In this document: one piece after another, positions 1 through 8,492 of the stretch
How the letters are laid out: every line of letters starts with the position of its first letter
Position numbering within the stretch: position 1 is the stretch's first letter
Source of the DNA: a virus
Virus record (IMG/VR): IMGVR_UViG_3300020437_000220
Span: 1 to 20,019 of that record
Strand: one strand, 5' to 3'
Length of the DNA stretch: 20,019 bases
Notes under the pieces: model-generated
Database searches by the model: none
What the model was told of the DNA's origin: nothing
Seen by the model: the letters and a program-made list of their open reading frames with translations, nothing else
Made by a program: the position numbers and the translations under genes

Positions 1-1665
1 TGCTTTTAATTCGTTTATTGCGTTTATAAGTACGCCTACTATTTTTCCGTAGTCAACTGATTTAACTTCTGTTGTTTCTCCTGTTTCAGGGTTAACGTCT
101 TGATTAGTTAAAACTACTTCTGGTAATACTTCTTCTACTTCCTGTGCAATAACACCAATACCAGCTTTACCATCTGCTAACCATTTATAACTAACACCAC
201 GTAACTTACCGCAGATACCAAGAGCATCGTTGATAGTAGAAATATCAGTCTTAAGCCTTGCGTCAGAGTAAGCTGTTACGTTACCAGAAGCAACTGCGTT
301 ACCACTACTGTCTATATAAAATATATTACTTCCACCTGAGTTTCTAAAATGAAATGTACCGGCTGCTTGGAAATAATAATGACCACTATAGTACTGAATT
401 TTACCAGTATGTTCTCCTGTCCAAGCACTAGTAGTGTTATTAAATCTAATATCACTACCAGCACCAATAGTTGCAGCACCAGCTCCACCAGTAAATGTAA
501 TGTCGCCTGCTGCTGTATCTGCTGTATTAGATCGTAAAAAGTTACTTGAATCAATACCATCTAAAGTGTCAGCGTCTAGCCCACTGCCAGAACCGTCATT
601 ACCAGAGTGCCAGACAGCATAGTCAGAACCATCAACTAAAAATCTTAGACCGCTATTGCCAGATTGTATTCTTACATGTTCGTTAGCTTCTTCATTTGAA
701 AGTTGTAAGAAACCTCCAGAGTTCCATTGAATATATGCTTTATCAGTATTATTTTCTCTAAATCTTATGTAAGGGTTAGCTGAACCACGAAGAAGTAAGT
801 GTGCATCAGCAGCACCACTGGTATTACCAATAACTATTGGATATGAACCAGTATTTTGAAAATCATATTGACCAGTTAAAGTATCACTAGCGTCTGATCT
901 TACAAAACTAGAAGCATGTAAACCATCAACTTGGTCAGCATTAATGTTTAGTGCATCAATTTCTGCTTTAGTCTGGTCGTCTTTAGCTCCAGAATCTATA
1001 CCATCTAATTTACTACCGTCAGCAGCTACGTCTCTACCGTCAACTGTTCCTGAAACTGAGATGTTTCCTGTTACAGCAACACCACCTTGAAGGGTTGCTT
1101 GACCACCTAAAGTTAAAGTACCAGATTCATCTAAAGCTAATAGTTGAGATCCTGACCCAGTACTACCATCTTTATACCATTTAAAAGACCTATTAGTATC
1201 ATCATTATCTGAGTCGATATTAAAGGTCATTGCTTCTTTAGCGTTTATATGACCAGATGAAGTATCTGCTGTACCTAAATCTAATATTCCTCCTTGAAGA
1301 GTTCCGTTAGCAGCTACTATATTTCCAGAAGTACTTATAGTTTGCGAACCAAAACTTGGGTTAATTTTAGTTCCAGCTATCGCAGCGTTAGAAACTACGT
1401 TTCCATTTGTAACTGTTACGTCTGTTGGTAAAGCTCCACCAGCAATCTTAGTTGTTGCTATAGAATCTGTACCTAGTCGTCCTGCTATTGAAGCTGAAGA
1501 TACGTTATTCATATCTTCTCTTGCTAGTGGTCTACCACCAGCTTGTGCGCCATCATGTACGACGGCTGTGTCTTTTGTTGTGTCTATTGTGACTTCGCCT
1601 TCGGCACCTGTAAATGATGCGTGCGCAGTAGTCGAGCCACGTCTTAATTTTAATAATTTTGCCAT
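1..1665 (-). CDS. Tail fibre/receptor-binding protein with C-terminal S74 autoprocessing chaperone domain (3' partial)
   Basis: I translated this frame by hand: it is open from the ATG at 1665 to the window edge (555 codons) and the stop lies outside. The first ~50 residues (MAKLLKLRRGSTT..., FTGAEGEVTIDTTKDT, VVHDG) resemble the N-terminal domain of major tropism determinant-type phage proteins. The middle is beta-rich fibre sequence with LDG/DADTLDG motifs and AVWHSGNDG. From about residue 466 it matches the intramolecular chaperone (peptidase S74) domain: Ser467-Asp-Ala-Arg-Leu-Lys472, then YKWLADGKAGIGVIAQEVEE near 493-512. Ser467 and Lys472 have the Ser/Lys dyad spacing of endosialidase-type chaperones, so self-cleavage between Tyr466 and Ser467 after trimer folding is expected. 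The ATG directly abuts the TAA of the upstream fibre gene, so translation is probably coupled. I infer a host-recognition role; the receptor is unknown. Confidence 0.9.
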   Translation of the reverse strand, partial: MAKLLKLRRGSTTAHASFTGAEGEVTIDTTKDTAVVHDGAQAGGRPLAREDMNNVSSASIAGRLGTDSIATTKIAGGALPTDVTVTNGNVVSNAAIAGTKINPSFGSQTISTSGNIVAANGTLQGGILDLGTADTSSGHINAKEAMTFNIDSDNDDTNRSFKWYKDGSTGSGSQLLALDESGTLTLGGQATLQGGVAVTGNISVSGTVDGRDVAADGSKLDGIDSGAKDDQTKAEIDALNINADQVDGLHASSFVRSDASDTLTGQYDFQNTGSYPIVIGNTSGAADAHLLLRGSANPYIRFRENNTDKAYIQWNSGGFLQLSNEEANEHVRIQSGNSGLRFLVDGSDYAVWHSGNDGSGSGLDADTLDGIDSSNFLRSNTADTAAGDITFTGGAGAATIGAGSDIRFNNTTSAWTGEHTGKIQYYSGHYYFQAAGTFHFRNSGGSNIFYIDSSGNAVASGNVTAYSDARLKTDISTINDALGICGKLRGVSYKWLADGKAGIGVIAQEVEEVLPEVVLTNQDVNPETGETTEVKSVDYGKIVGVLINAINELKA

Positions 1666-4614
1666 TTAAATTGTACCGAAGTCGAGTTGTAAATTGTTTC
1701 CGCTTATAGTTGCTACCTCTGTAAGGTTGAAGTTATTGCAATCTAATGCACCAGCAAGTTCAGGTGTAGTATCGTCAGCTACGTTCTGAATACCAGAGTT
1801 AGATGTAATACCTAACCATGCAGAACCGTTATAGTTTTTTAATGTATTAGTACTTCCGTCAAACCATAAATCACCAGCACTAGGACTGGATGGTTGAGTG
1901 TTAGAAATTTGGTATTCATTTGCATACCTATTAACATCTGAAATAGATGCGGAAACTGTGTTTATATTTGTCGCGTTAGAAACTGCTGCGTTAATATTTG
2001 ATGCGTTGGTAACCGCAGCGTTAATATTACTTGTATTGTTAGCTACCGCAGTAACGTCTGAGTTGATAGTAGCCACGGTATTAATGTTTGTAGCATTGGT
2101 GACAACAGCATTAATATTTGATGCGTTGCTAACAGCAGCATTAATATTAGAAGCGTTAGCTTGTACGGCGTTAATGTTTGTTTCATTTGCTTGTACCGCA
2201 TTAATGTTAGATGAATTGTTTGCAACTGCTGTTACGTTAGAAGTTATACCTCCAACCGCTACAACACTAGAAGCAATATCAGCTACAGCTTTAATTGGGT
2301 CTTCGACTACAGTTATGGTGTTACCCATACCACTGTGATTTGTACAGTAATATTGGAAATTAGTTGGTTGTGATTCTGGTATTACAATTTGTACTTTTGC
2401 ACCAGTTTGTCCCTGAGTACCAGTAACCGTTACGTTAGTTGAGTACTGTGAACTACCAGCATAAAATCTAAATGGATGAGCACCATTAGAACTATCACTC
2501 ACATCAAATGTATAAGTCCAACCTTTGTGTAGTGTAAGGGTAGGAGCTTGTACTCCATCTATTAAGAATTTACCTCCAGATGCAGTGACAGTAAATGTTC
2601 TTTCATCTTCTAAAGCATCTGCAACTATATCTAATGAACCATTAGAACTACCTGTAGATACAGGGTCAGTAATTAATCCGAGGTCTTCTGCATAAGTAAT
2701 CGCACCTGAGACAATAGCAATATCGTTAAGAACACTCTGTGCAGGGGTGATGATAGCCCAATTAGACCCGTCCCATACCCGTAAATTGCCATTGGAATTA
2801 TCAAACCATAAATCACCGCTTTGTAAACTTGTTCCATCTACTCTTTGTGAAGGTGGGTTAGAATCTATTTGATATAAATCTGCAAAGTTATTTATGTCAA
2901 CTACGTTTGCACCGGCTGCCACAATGTTAATAATATTCTGAGCAACAGTATTAACTTGAGTAGCTATAGGTACTAATCTGTGAAATGTATATTCATCAAG
3001 AGTTGCTGTAGATTCAACTAATAAACCAAATCCACTTGGCAAATCTAAAGGAACATTTTTTATAGTTACTGTTCTATTTCCGGGAGCGTCTGGACCACTA
3101 CTAACAGCTACTGTTCCGTTAGCAATACTTACATTAGTTCCAGTACGAGTATATCCAGTAGTTAAAGCACCAATACTTAATATTGCTGATTGACCTGTAG
3201 CACCTTGTGGGTTTGTATTTGGAAAATTTAATTCGTCAGCAATAACTGTAAAACCACCAACCTCGTCAACAAGGTCAATAATTCTTGCGTTAATAGCAGC
3301 AGTTGTAGCTACAAATGAGTCTGAGTTAGACCAAGTTTGTCCACTAGCAAGTGTTTCTGAAGAATCCTGTCTTAGGAATAAAGCTTCAGCTTCTGTTTCT
3401 GTGTAGTATCTGTTATCTAATTGACCAGCGTCTAACTCTGTTTCTGTATAATACCTAGTATCAGCAGCACCGTTAGCTATTTCTGTTTCAGTAAAATATC
3501 TACCATCTAATGCACCATTTAAAAGTTCTGATTCTTGGAAATACTGGTCATCTAATTGACCACCATTTAGTTCAGCTTCGGTATAATATCTACTATCAAT
3601 AGCACCGCCAGTAGTAAGTTCAGTCTCAGTAAAATATCTGTTATCTAGTTGACCAGCATCTAGTTCAGTCTCGGTATAATATCTACCATCAACGGCACCA
3701 TTAGTTAACTCACTTTCTGTAAAATATAAATTATTTAACTGACCACCATCTAGCTGACTTTTTGTGTAGTACCTAGGGTCAAGAACTCCATTATCAAGTT
3801 CTGTTTCTGTGTAATATCTATTGTCTAGTTGTCCAGCATCTAGTTCGTTTTCTGTGTAATATCTATTGTCTAGTTGACCAGCGTCTAGCTCAGTCTCAGT
3901 GTAATATCTATTATCTAATGTACCTAATTCTATATCTTCTTCTTTAATGCTTCTGTTAACTACGTTGTCTCCAGAAACAGTTATATCTATAGGTAGAGGA
4001 CCTCCTCCTAATTTATCTAAAGTTACAGAATCGTTTAATAATTTAGAACCTTGTATATTTGCACTAGGACTTACGTCCGCATCTTTTATAGTTCCATCAA
4101 CTATGTTGTCAGTGTTGACAGTAATGCCTGTTGGTAGTGCACCATTAGCAAGTTTTGTAAGTCCTATAGCTGCGTTTGCATTAATATCATCATTAACGAT
4201 AGTTCCATCTAAAATCTTTTGAGATGTAACTTGTCCATCTCTAAGGTCCTGTTCAATTATGTCGTTTCTACTTTCTTGAATACCATGTCTAACTAAAGTT
4301 TCTAAGGCATTTAAGTCCGCAGCTTTAATAGATGAACCGGGAGTAAAAGTTACTGTAGGTGTAGTTACATCTGTTTCACTATATACGTGTATGGTTTTAC
4401 CGCTTTGGTCATCTCCAAAGGTAATGCGCGTGCTGTTAGCAGCTATTTTGTATTCTCCTGTCCCCGGAGTTCCTGTAGTACCTATAAAGGTTAAAGGATT
4501 ACCTCCGTTAATTCTGACTTTAATGTCAGATTCATTTATGTATTGAGTTGTAAAATCTAACAACTTGCCACCGGCTATAGTTGTTGATGTAAATTCTTCA
4601 GTTTTTGTCGCCAT
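1666..4614 (-). CDS. T7 gp17-like tail fibre protein, 982 aa, with an internal cupredoxin-like domain
   Basis: Residues ~1-115 match the T7 gp17 N-terminal domain that anchors fibres to the tail (INESDIKVRINGG, ITFGDD, IKAADLNALETLVRHGIQESRND). Then come a linker with DGTIKDADV/LPIDITVSGDNV motifs, twelve 15-residue repeats at 233-412 (consensus LDNRYYTETELDAGQ), a GDLWFD...WDGSNW module near 600, a cupredoxin-like domain at 674-772, eleven 10-residue repeats at 790-899 (consensus NASNINAAVS) and a second GDLWFD...YNGSAW module near 914. T7 gp17 is 553 aa, so this fibre is much extended by modular repeats. It follows the gp16-like gene as in T7 and abuts a second adhesin gene. There is no strong Shine-Dalgarno before the ATG. 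I see no chaperone domain at its own C-terminus; folding may depend on the downstream protein, which is inference. Confidence 0.92.
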   Translation of the reverse strand: MATKTEEFTSTTIAGGKLLDFTTQYINESDIKVRINGGNPLTFIGTTGTPGTGEYKIAANSTRITFGDDQSGKTIHVYSETDVTTPTVTFTPGSSIKAADLNALETLVRHGIQESRNDIIEQDLRDGQVTSQKILDGTIVNDDINANAAIGLTKLANGALPTGITVNTDNIVDGTIKDADVSPSANIQGSKLLNDSVTLDKLGGGPLPIDITVSGDNVVNRSIKEEDIELGTLDNRYYTETELDAGQLDNRYYTENELDAGQLDNRYYTETELDNGVLDPRYYTKSQLDGGQLNNLYFTESELTNGAVDGRYYTETELDAGQLDNRYFTETELTTGGAIDSRYYTEAELNGGQLDDQYFQESELLNGALDGRYFTETEIANGAADTRYYTETELDAGQLDNRYYTETEAEALFLRQDSSETLASGQTWSNSDSFVATTAAINARIIDLVDEVGGFTVIADELNFPNTNPQGATGQSAILSIGALTTGYTRTGTNVSIANGTVAVSSGPDAPGNRTVTIKNVPLDLPSGFGLLVESTATLDEYTFHRLVPIATQVNTVAQNIINIVAAGANVVDINNFADLYQIDSNPPSQRVDGTSLQSGDLWFDNSNGNLRVWDGSNWAIITPAQSVLNDIAIVSGAITYAEDLGLITDPVSTGSSNGSLDIVADALEDERTFTVTASGGKFLIDGVQAPTLTLHKGWTYTFDVSDSSNGAHPFRFYAGSSQYSTNVTVTGTQGQTGAKVQIVIPESQPTNFQYYCTNHSGMGNTITVVEDPIKAVADIASSVVAVGGITSNVTAVANNSSNINAVQANETNINAVQANASNINAAVSNASNINAVVTNATNINTVATINSDVTAVANNTSNINAAVTNASNINAAVSNATNINTVSASISDVNRYANEYQISNTQPSSPSAGDLWFDGSTNTLKNYNGSAWLGITSNSGIQNVADDTTPELAGALDCNNFNLTEVATISGNNLQLDFGTI
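1918..2247 (-). repeat. Eleven in-frame 30-bp (10-residue) repeats in the fibre gene
   Basis: This stretch encodes residues 790-899 as 11 consecutive decapeptides: units such as NASNINAAVS, NATNINTVAT, ITSNVTAVAN and SISDVNRYAN, without insertions. Asn and small residues recur with a period of ten, which suggests a regular fibrous fold (a beta-helix or coiled shaft). The units have diverged at DNA level while the period is kept exactly, as expected for selection on the protein. Confidence 0.85.
2299..2595 (-). other. Cupredoxin-like domain inside the tail fibre (residues ~674-772)
   Basis: Within the fibre ORF about 99 residues read as a cupredoxin: a strand starting FTVTASGGKFLIDG, then PTLTLHKGWTYTFDVSD, NGAHPFRF, a beta-rich stretch, YYCTNHSGMG and ITVVED. 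The putative type-1 copper ligands are His713, Cys757, His760 and Met763. The Cys-x2-His-x2-Met spacing is that of amicyanin, and the 44-residue gap from first His to Cys lies between plastocyanin (47) and amicyanin (39). I checked the His713 and Cys757 codons against the DNA. Fold and copper binding are inferred from motif and length only. Confidence 0.72.
3379..3918 (-). repeat. Twelve in-frame ~45-bp (15-residue) repeats in the fibre gene
   Basis: Residues 233-412 are 12 tandem units of consensus LDNRYYTETELDAGQ; one unit has a single extra residue (TTGGA) and the last is one residue short. Tyr-Tyr/Phe-Thr-Glu and Leu-Asp recur at fixed spacing. Identical 15-mers occur in separated units (for example the first unit, with the later LDNRYYTETE copies), which suggests duplication or recombination between units as well as selection on the protein. 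Confidence 0.88.
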
Positions 4615-4642
4615 TTATCTAAGGGATAATTTGACGGGCGGA

Positions 4643-7600
4643 TTATTTAGGCATCTCTAGCATCTTATCTATAGTGTCTTTATTAGCACTTCTATTTTTT
4701 AGCTTTTGATTCCTTTCTTCGAGTAACAACTTTTGGACGTCGTTATCTTTTTTAATGCTTGCCCAAGCTCGTTTTTTAGCTCGGTCAAACTCTCTCGCAA
4801 TTTTTTTGTAGTGGGGAAATGATTTTGGTTCGACATCAGCTAATCCATTTTTACGGTGCCAGTTCATCTCTGCAAGTGATATTTGCATATTCTCTGACCT
4901 AGCCATCTCATCAAACTTAGCTAGTAAGTTTTGTTCACCTATAGCTTTCTGGAACATTGATCTAACTTTTGGACTGTCAGACAAATCTGTTCCATCAGGA
5001 GCTGTATATGTAGAAGTTCTCATATCATAGCCACTGTTAAATAAAAATTCTCTACCTTCTGAGTAATCTAAATTAAAGTTAACAGGTGAGAACGCATTAA
5101 ACATACGAGTAATAAAATCGTGATCTTTAATAGGTTTGCCAGTTAATATATCATACTTAATTGGTAGTGGGTCTGCTGCAATATTTTCAGTTATTAAGTT
5201 TCTGTTTCTTATAGAGCTCTGTAAATCAGAACCTAGCTCTCTTGTGTATGGTGTTAGTACTTTACCTATCTCATTTCTAAGACCAGACAAAGGTACTGTG
5301 TTATTCATTAGAGAAGCAATGATTCTATTAGACTGTCCGGGTTGACCAGAGAATAGATCAACAAATGACTGCATACCAGCTAGATAGGATTTACTTGTAA
5401 CTGTACTTCCCATTGCCATAGCTAGTTTTAATAATCTATCTTCAGCCCATTCTTCACCCATTAACTGTTGGTGATCTCCTATATCTCCTACTAATGCAAG
5501 TATTTGGTTATATGGTTCAAAGGCATCATAATTTACCCAGACATCACCAAGTTTTATAGTCCTTGGTTTCCATCCCATATCTAACCATGCTTGTCTTTGC
5601 TTTCTATCTGTAGGTCCATTACCATGTAAGTTACCACTAAGATACGCCATAGACGCCATACTTATAGCAGCAGAACCGATAGCTAATCTACCATTCTGTA
5701 TAGCTTTAGCATTCATTAAATCCTGTGGAGTTTTAATACCATACTGTAGTAAATCAGAAAGATCATCTCCGGGTTTAGCTTTAGCTATCATGTTAAACTC
5801 TTTAACAAAGAAGTTAAAACCGGGAGTATGTTTAGCGGTTAGTGCTAATCCATTAACACCAGTTCTAGCAAATAGGAAGAAAGGTCTAGCCCATGGTGCC
5901 TCGTCAAATGCTTTAGCTAAACTTTTACTAAAACCAGTTAGGTCTTGAGTAAGTGTAGCTTCTCTTCTACTGAAGTCAGCCATCTCGTCAGCTAAACTAC
6001 CATCAGGTTTAAATATCTGTTGATTAAATAAATCTTCTTGATTCTTAAAAAATGTTTGATCTAGGTTACTGAAGTTACCATCAGGTAATCTATCAGCAGC
6101 AGCTAGAAATGCTTTTTCTCTAGCTCTAGCTCTACCTATCATTAGTGCAAAGGTATCGTCAGTAGCTGCCATAATCTTAGTAGAATATGTAAGAAGACTA
6201 CTATCATTCAACCCTCTAACCATGTTAGCTGTACGATATAATGCTTTATCTACTGCATTACCTCTAGTTTCTGCCCAATGTCCATACATTTGCCATTGGT
6301 CATCTAGTTTATTTCTTTCTACAAATCTAGTTTTCATTGTAGATAAATCACCAGCCCAGTAACTATTTAATCTTTTTCTAAAATATTTAAAAGATTCTGG
6401 AACCATCTCACGCATTGAATTGAGAGAAGCTAATGCAGCTCTAGTTATAGTTGCATCACCTTTCATTAAACCTCCCATAGCCATAGCCATAGGTCTGGTA
6501 AATGCTGCGGTAGATGTACCCATAATTGCGCGAACTGATGTTTTAGGTCCTGATAGAACACTATGAGTAAACATAGTTCCCATCTCTCTTAAAAATGCAC
6601 CAGTCTTTTTCTTATCGCCAGCAAACGTACCACCTCTCATTTTCTTACGCATAAATACGTCAAGATCATCTAGAGTGTGTACACCATCAGCCATAGATAT
6701 ACCTTCAAAGATAGTTTTAAATACTTCGTCACCATCTTGTTCTGTAGTCATTTGTAGAGCTACACGGAACGCATCTATACTTTCCTGTACATCTTTTTGT
6801 ATTGCTTCTTTAAATTCTTTAGGTGATTTTCTTATACGTGAATCACCAAACTCTGATAACATCTGTGATACTTCAGCACTAGATGTTTTTCTTAGCTCTA
6901 GTCCAGCTATAAGTTTTTCTACTAATTGTTGAGCAGGACCATCTATATCTTTTATATCTGCAATATCAGCTAATTCTCTAGCAGTTATACCAGCATCTCT
7001 AATATCATTAAACAAGGAAATATTAACCATGTCTAATGCTTTTATAAATCTAGGTTGTACAATTTTACCAACTGTTCTACCTTTTTCGTTTTTAATTGGT
7101 ATTGATGATTTAGTAAGTTTCTTAAAGAACTCTCCTGTAGTTACGTCGCTTGTGTTTCTACCTTCATAAATTGACCTAAACATATCAAGGTCTTCACCTA
7201 TACTTTCTTGTAAAGTTTTACCTTGACGTCTAGCAGTTTCTTCTAACTGTTTTATAAAACCTTGACTTCTAAAATTACCAAGAACTTCTTTTATAACTTT
7301 ATCTGTTTCACCAGTTCCTTGAGCCATTCTACTAATCTGAGTATTAGAAAGCAAAGAACCTGTACTACCTTCTTCTGCACCCCATTCTGTTTTCATACGC
7401 TTTGCAGATTTATCTACAGCTTCAGCAGTACTGTTAGAAGTTGTAGCTCCCTGCCAAGGGTCAGCAATAGGTTCGTTCTTTGGTGCTCTAAACCCAGATT
7501 CTTTCATCTGAGATTTAGCTTGTTCTCTCTTTTGTGTTTCTACACTATCTAATCTAGACTTTCTAAACTCTTCAAACTTCGATCTGATTGCAGCAATGTC

Positions 7601-8455
7601 TTCTCCTGCTGCTGCCTTTAGTTCACCTCTAGCATCATATACTCTTTTAGCTGCATCACCTATTTCGTTACCAACTCTTACGCCAGTATCAGCTACAACC
7701 TTTGCACCTTCTTGACCTTGTCTAGCAAGTAATTTAGCTAGTGGTGTAAGTCCAAATATAGTTGCATCAAACACAGCACCTATACCCATACCTTCAACAA
7801 CATGTCTAAGTTTATTTAGAGCTGGGTGATCTGTATCTTTAGTAGCTAAAGGTGTACTGAGCCATGGATATTTTTTTGCTATGACTCCTGATAAGTTATC
7901 AGTTTCTTCGTTTTTAGCTAGTAAATCATACTTTAAACCAGCTAAAGCACCTTGTCTTAAATAGGCTCCAATCTTTGCACCTTGTGCTATTTTGCCTGCA
8001 CCACCTGTTAAAGCGATAGTACCAACAACATCTGTAGCACCTCTGACTAGACCACCCCACCATGTTTTAGTTTCAATAGGGTCGCCGTCACCATACATAA
8101 ACTGGTCCCACTCTGTTTGATATCCTTCTTCTGTCTTACCTTCTTCTTCCATCTCGCCATTGAAAAAGTCAATAACTCTTTCTGGGGCAGTGATGATATT
8201 AGAAGCTATGTCTCTAGCACCAGCTCCTAAACCTATCAAAGTGTCAGCAGCATAGTCTTTTGCTGTAGGACCTTCAGGTTTAGCTTCTTCAGGTACAACC
8301 TCTGCCGGTACTTCGATTTCAGGTTCTACTATTCCATTTTCTATATCGGCAGCTTCAATATTTTGTACTGCCTTTTGTGTGTCCTCTTCGGACATCCCTG
8401 TACCAGAGATTCCTATCTCTAGTGTAGGGTCAAATTCTTCATTCATAGTTACCAC
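4643..8455 (-). CDS. T7 gp16-like internal virion protein, ~1270 aa
   Basis: Length (T7 gp16 is 1318 aa), position after the gp14/gp15-like genes and position just before the fibre gene identify it as the largest internal core/ejection protein. In T7 this protein enters the cell envelope ahead of the DNA and helps form the translocation channel. The N-terminal ~80 residues are acidic and Pro/Glu-rich. Hydrophobic or amphipathic stretches follow ([18 protein letters not shown] early on; [17 protein letters not shown] near residue 930), and the C-terminus is Lys/Arg/Glu-rich and probably helical. I cannot see the N-terminal lytic transglycosylase motifs of T7 gp16. The start is uncertain: GTG at 8455 or ATG at 8446, neither with a clear Shine-Dalgarno. 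The role is by homology of position and size. Confidence 0.83.
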   Translation of the reverse strand: MVTMNEEFDPTLEIGISGTGMSEEDTQKAVQNIEAADIENGIVEPEIEVPAEVVPEEAKPEGPTAKDYAADTLIGLGAGARDIASNIITAPERVIDFFNGEMEEEGKTEEGYQTEWDQFMYGDGDPIETKTWWGGLVRGATDVVGTIALTGGAGKIAQGAKIGAYLRQGALAGLKYDLLAKNEETDNLSGVIAKKYPWLSTPLATKDTDHPALNKLRHVVEGMGIGAVFDATIFGLTPLAKLLARQGQEGAKVVADTGVRVGNEIGDAAKRVYDARGELKAAAGEDIAAIRSKFEEFRKSRLDSVETQKREQAKSQMKESGFRAPKNEPIADPWQGATTSNSTAEAVDKSAKRMKTEWGAEEGSTGSLLSNTQISRMAQGTGETDKVIKEVLGNFRSQGFIKQLEETARRQGKTLQESIGEDLDMFRSIYEGRNTSDVTTGEFFKKLTKSSIPIKNEKGRTVGKIVQPRFIKALDMVNISLFNDIRDAGITARELADIADIKDIDGPAQQLVEKLIAGLELRKTSSAEVSQMLSEFGDSRIRKSPKEFKEAIQKDVQESIDAFRVALQMTTEQDGDEVFKTIFEGISMADGVHTLDDLDVFMRKKMRGGTFAGDKKKTGAFLREMGTMFTHSVLSGPKTSVRAIMGTSTAAFTRPMAMAMGGLMKGDATITRAALASLNSMREMVPESFKYFRKRLNSYWAGDLSTMKTRFVERNKLDDQWQMYGHWAETRGNAVDKALYRTANMVRGLNDSSLLTYSTKIMAATDDTFALMIGRARAREKAFLAAADRLPDGNFSNLDQTFFKNQEDLFNQQIFKPDGSLADEMADFSRREATLTQDLTGFSKSLAKAFDEAPWARPFFLFARTGVNGLALTAKHTPGFNFFVKEFNMIAKAKPGDDLSDLLQYGIKTPQDLMNAKAIQNGRLAIGSAAISMASMAYLSGNLHGNGPTDRKQRQAWLDMGWKPRTIKLGDVWVNYDAFEPYNQILALVGDIGDHQQLMGEEWAEDRLLKLAMAMGSTVTSKSYLAGMQSFVDLFSGQPGQSNRIIASLMNNTVPLSGLRNEIGKVLTPYTRELGSDLQSSIRNRNLITENIAADPLPIKYDILTGKPIKDHDFITRMFNAFSPVNFNLDYSEGREFLFNSGYDMRTSTYTAPDGTDLSDSPKVRSMFQKAIGEQNLLAKFDEMARSENMQISLAEMNWHRKNGLADVEPKSFPHYKKIAREFDRAKKRAWASIKKDNDVQKLLLEERNQKLKNRSANKDTIDKMLEMPK

Positions 8456-8463
8456 GGTAATTA

Positions 8464-8481
8464 TAGCCTAAGATAAGGCTA
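8464..8481 (-). other. Small inverted repeat between gp15- and gp16-like genes
   Basis: In the 37-nt gap, TAGCCT and AGGCTA form a perfect 6-bp stem around a 6-nt loop, just upstream of the gp16-like start. No T-run follows, so it is not a canonical terminator. It might stabilise the transcript or affect translation of the next gene; it could also be chance. Confidence 0.35.
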
Positions 8482-8492
8482 GTAATCCGCAG

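Noticed and set aside
1898-2338. 146-aa plus-strand ORF
   Set aside because: Shadow of the Asn/Ala decapeptide repeats; its hydrophobic repetitive product follows from reading those codons on the other strand.
1918-3918. Regularly spaced repeats suggestive of a CRISPR array
   Set aside because: Both repeat sets (30 and 45 bp) are contiguous, without unique spacers, in frame and constrained at protein level inside a fibre gene.
7262-7552. 96-aa plus-strand ORF rich in Phe, Ser and Cys
   Set aside because: Antisense shadow of the Glu/Lys/Arg-rich part of the gp16-like gene; no ribosome-binding site.
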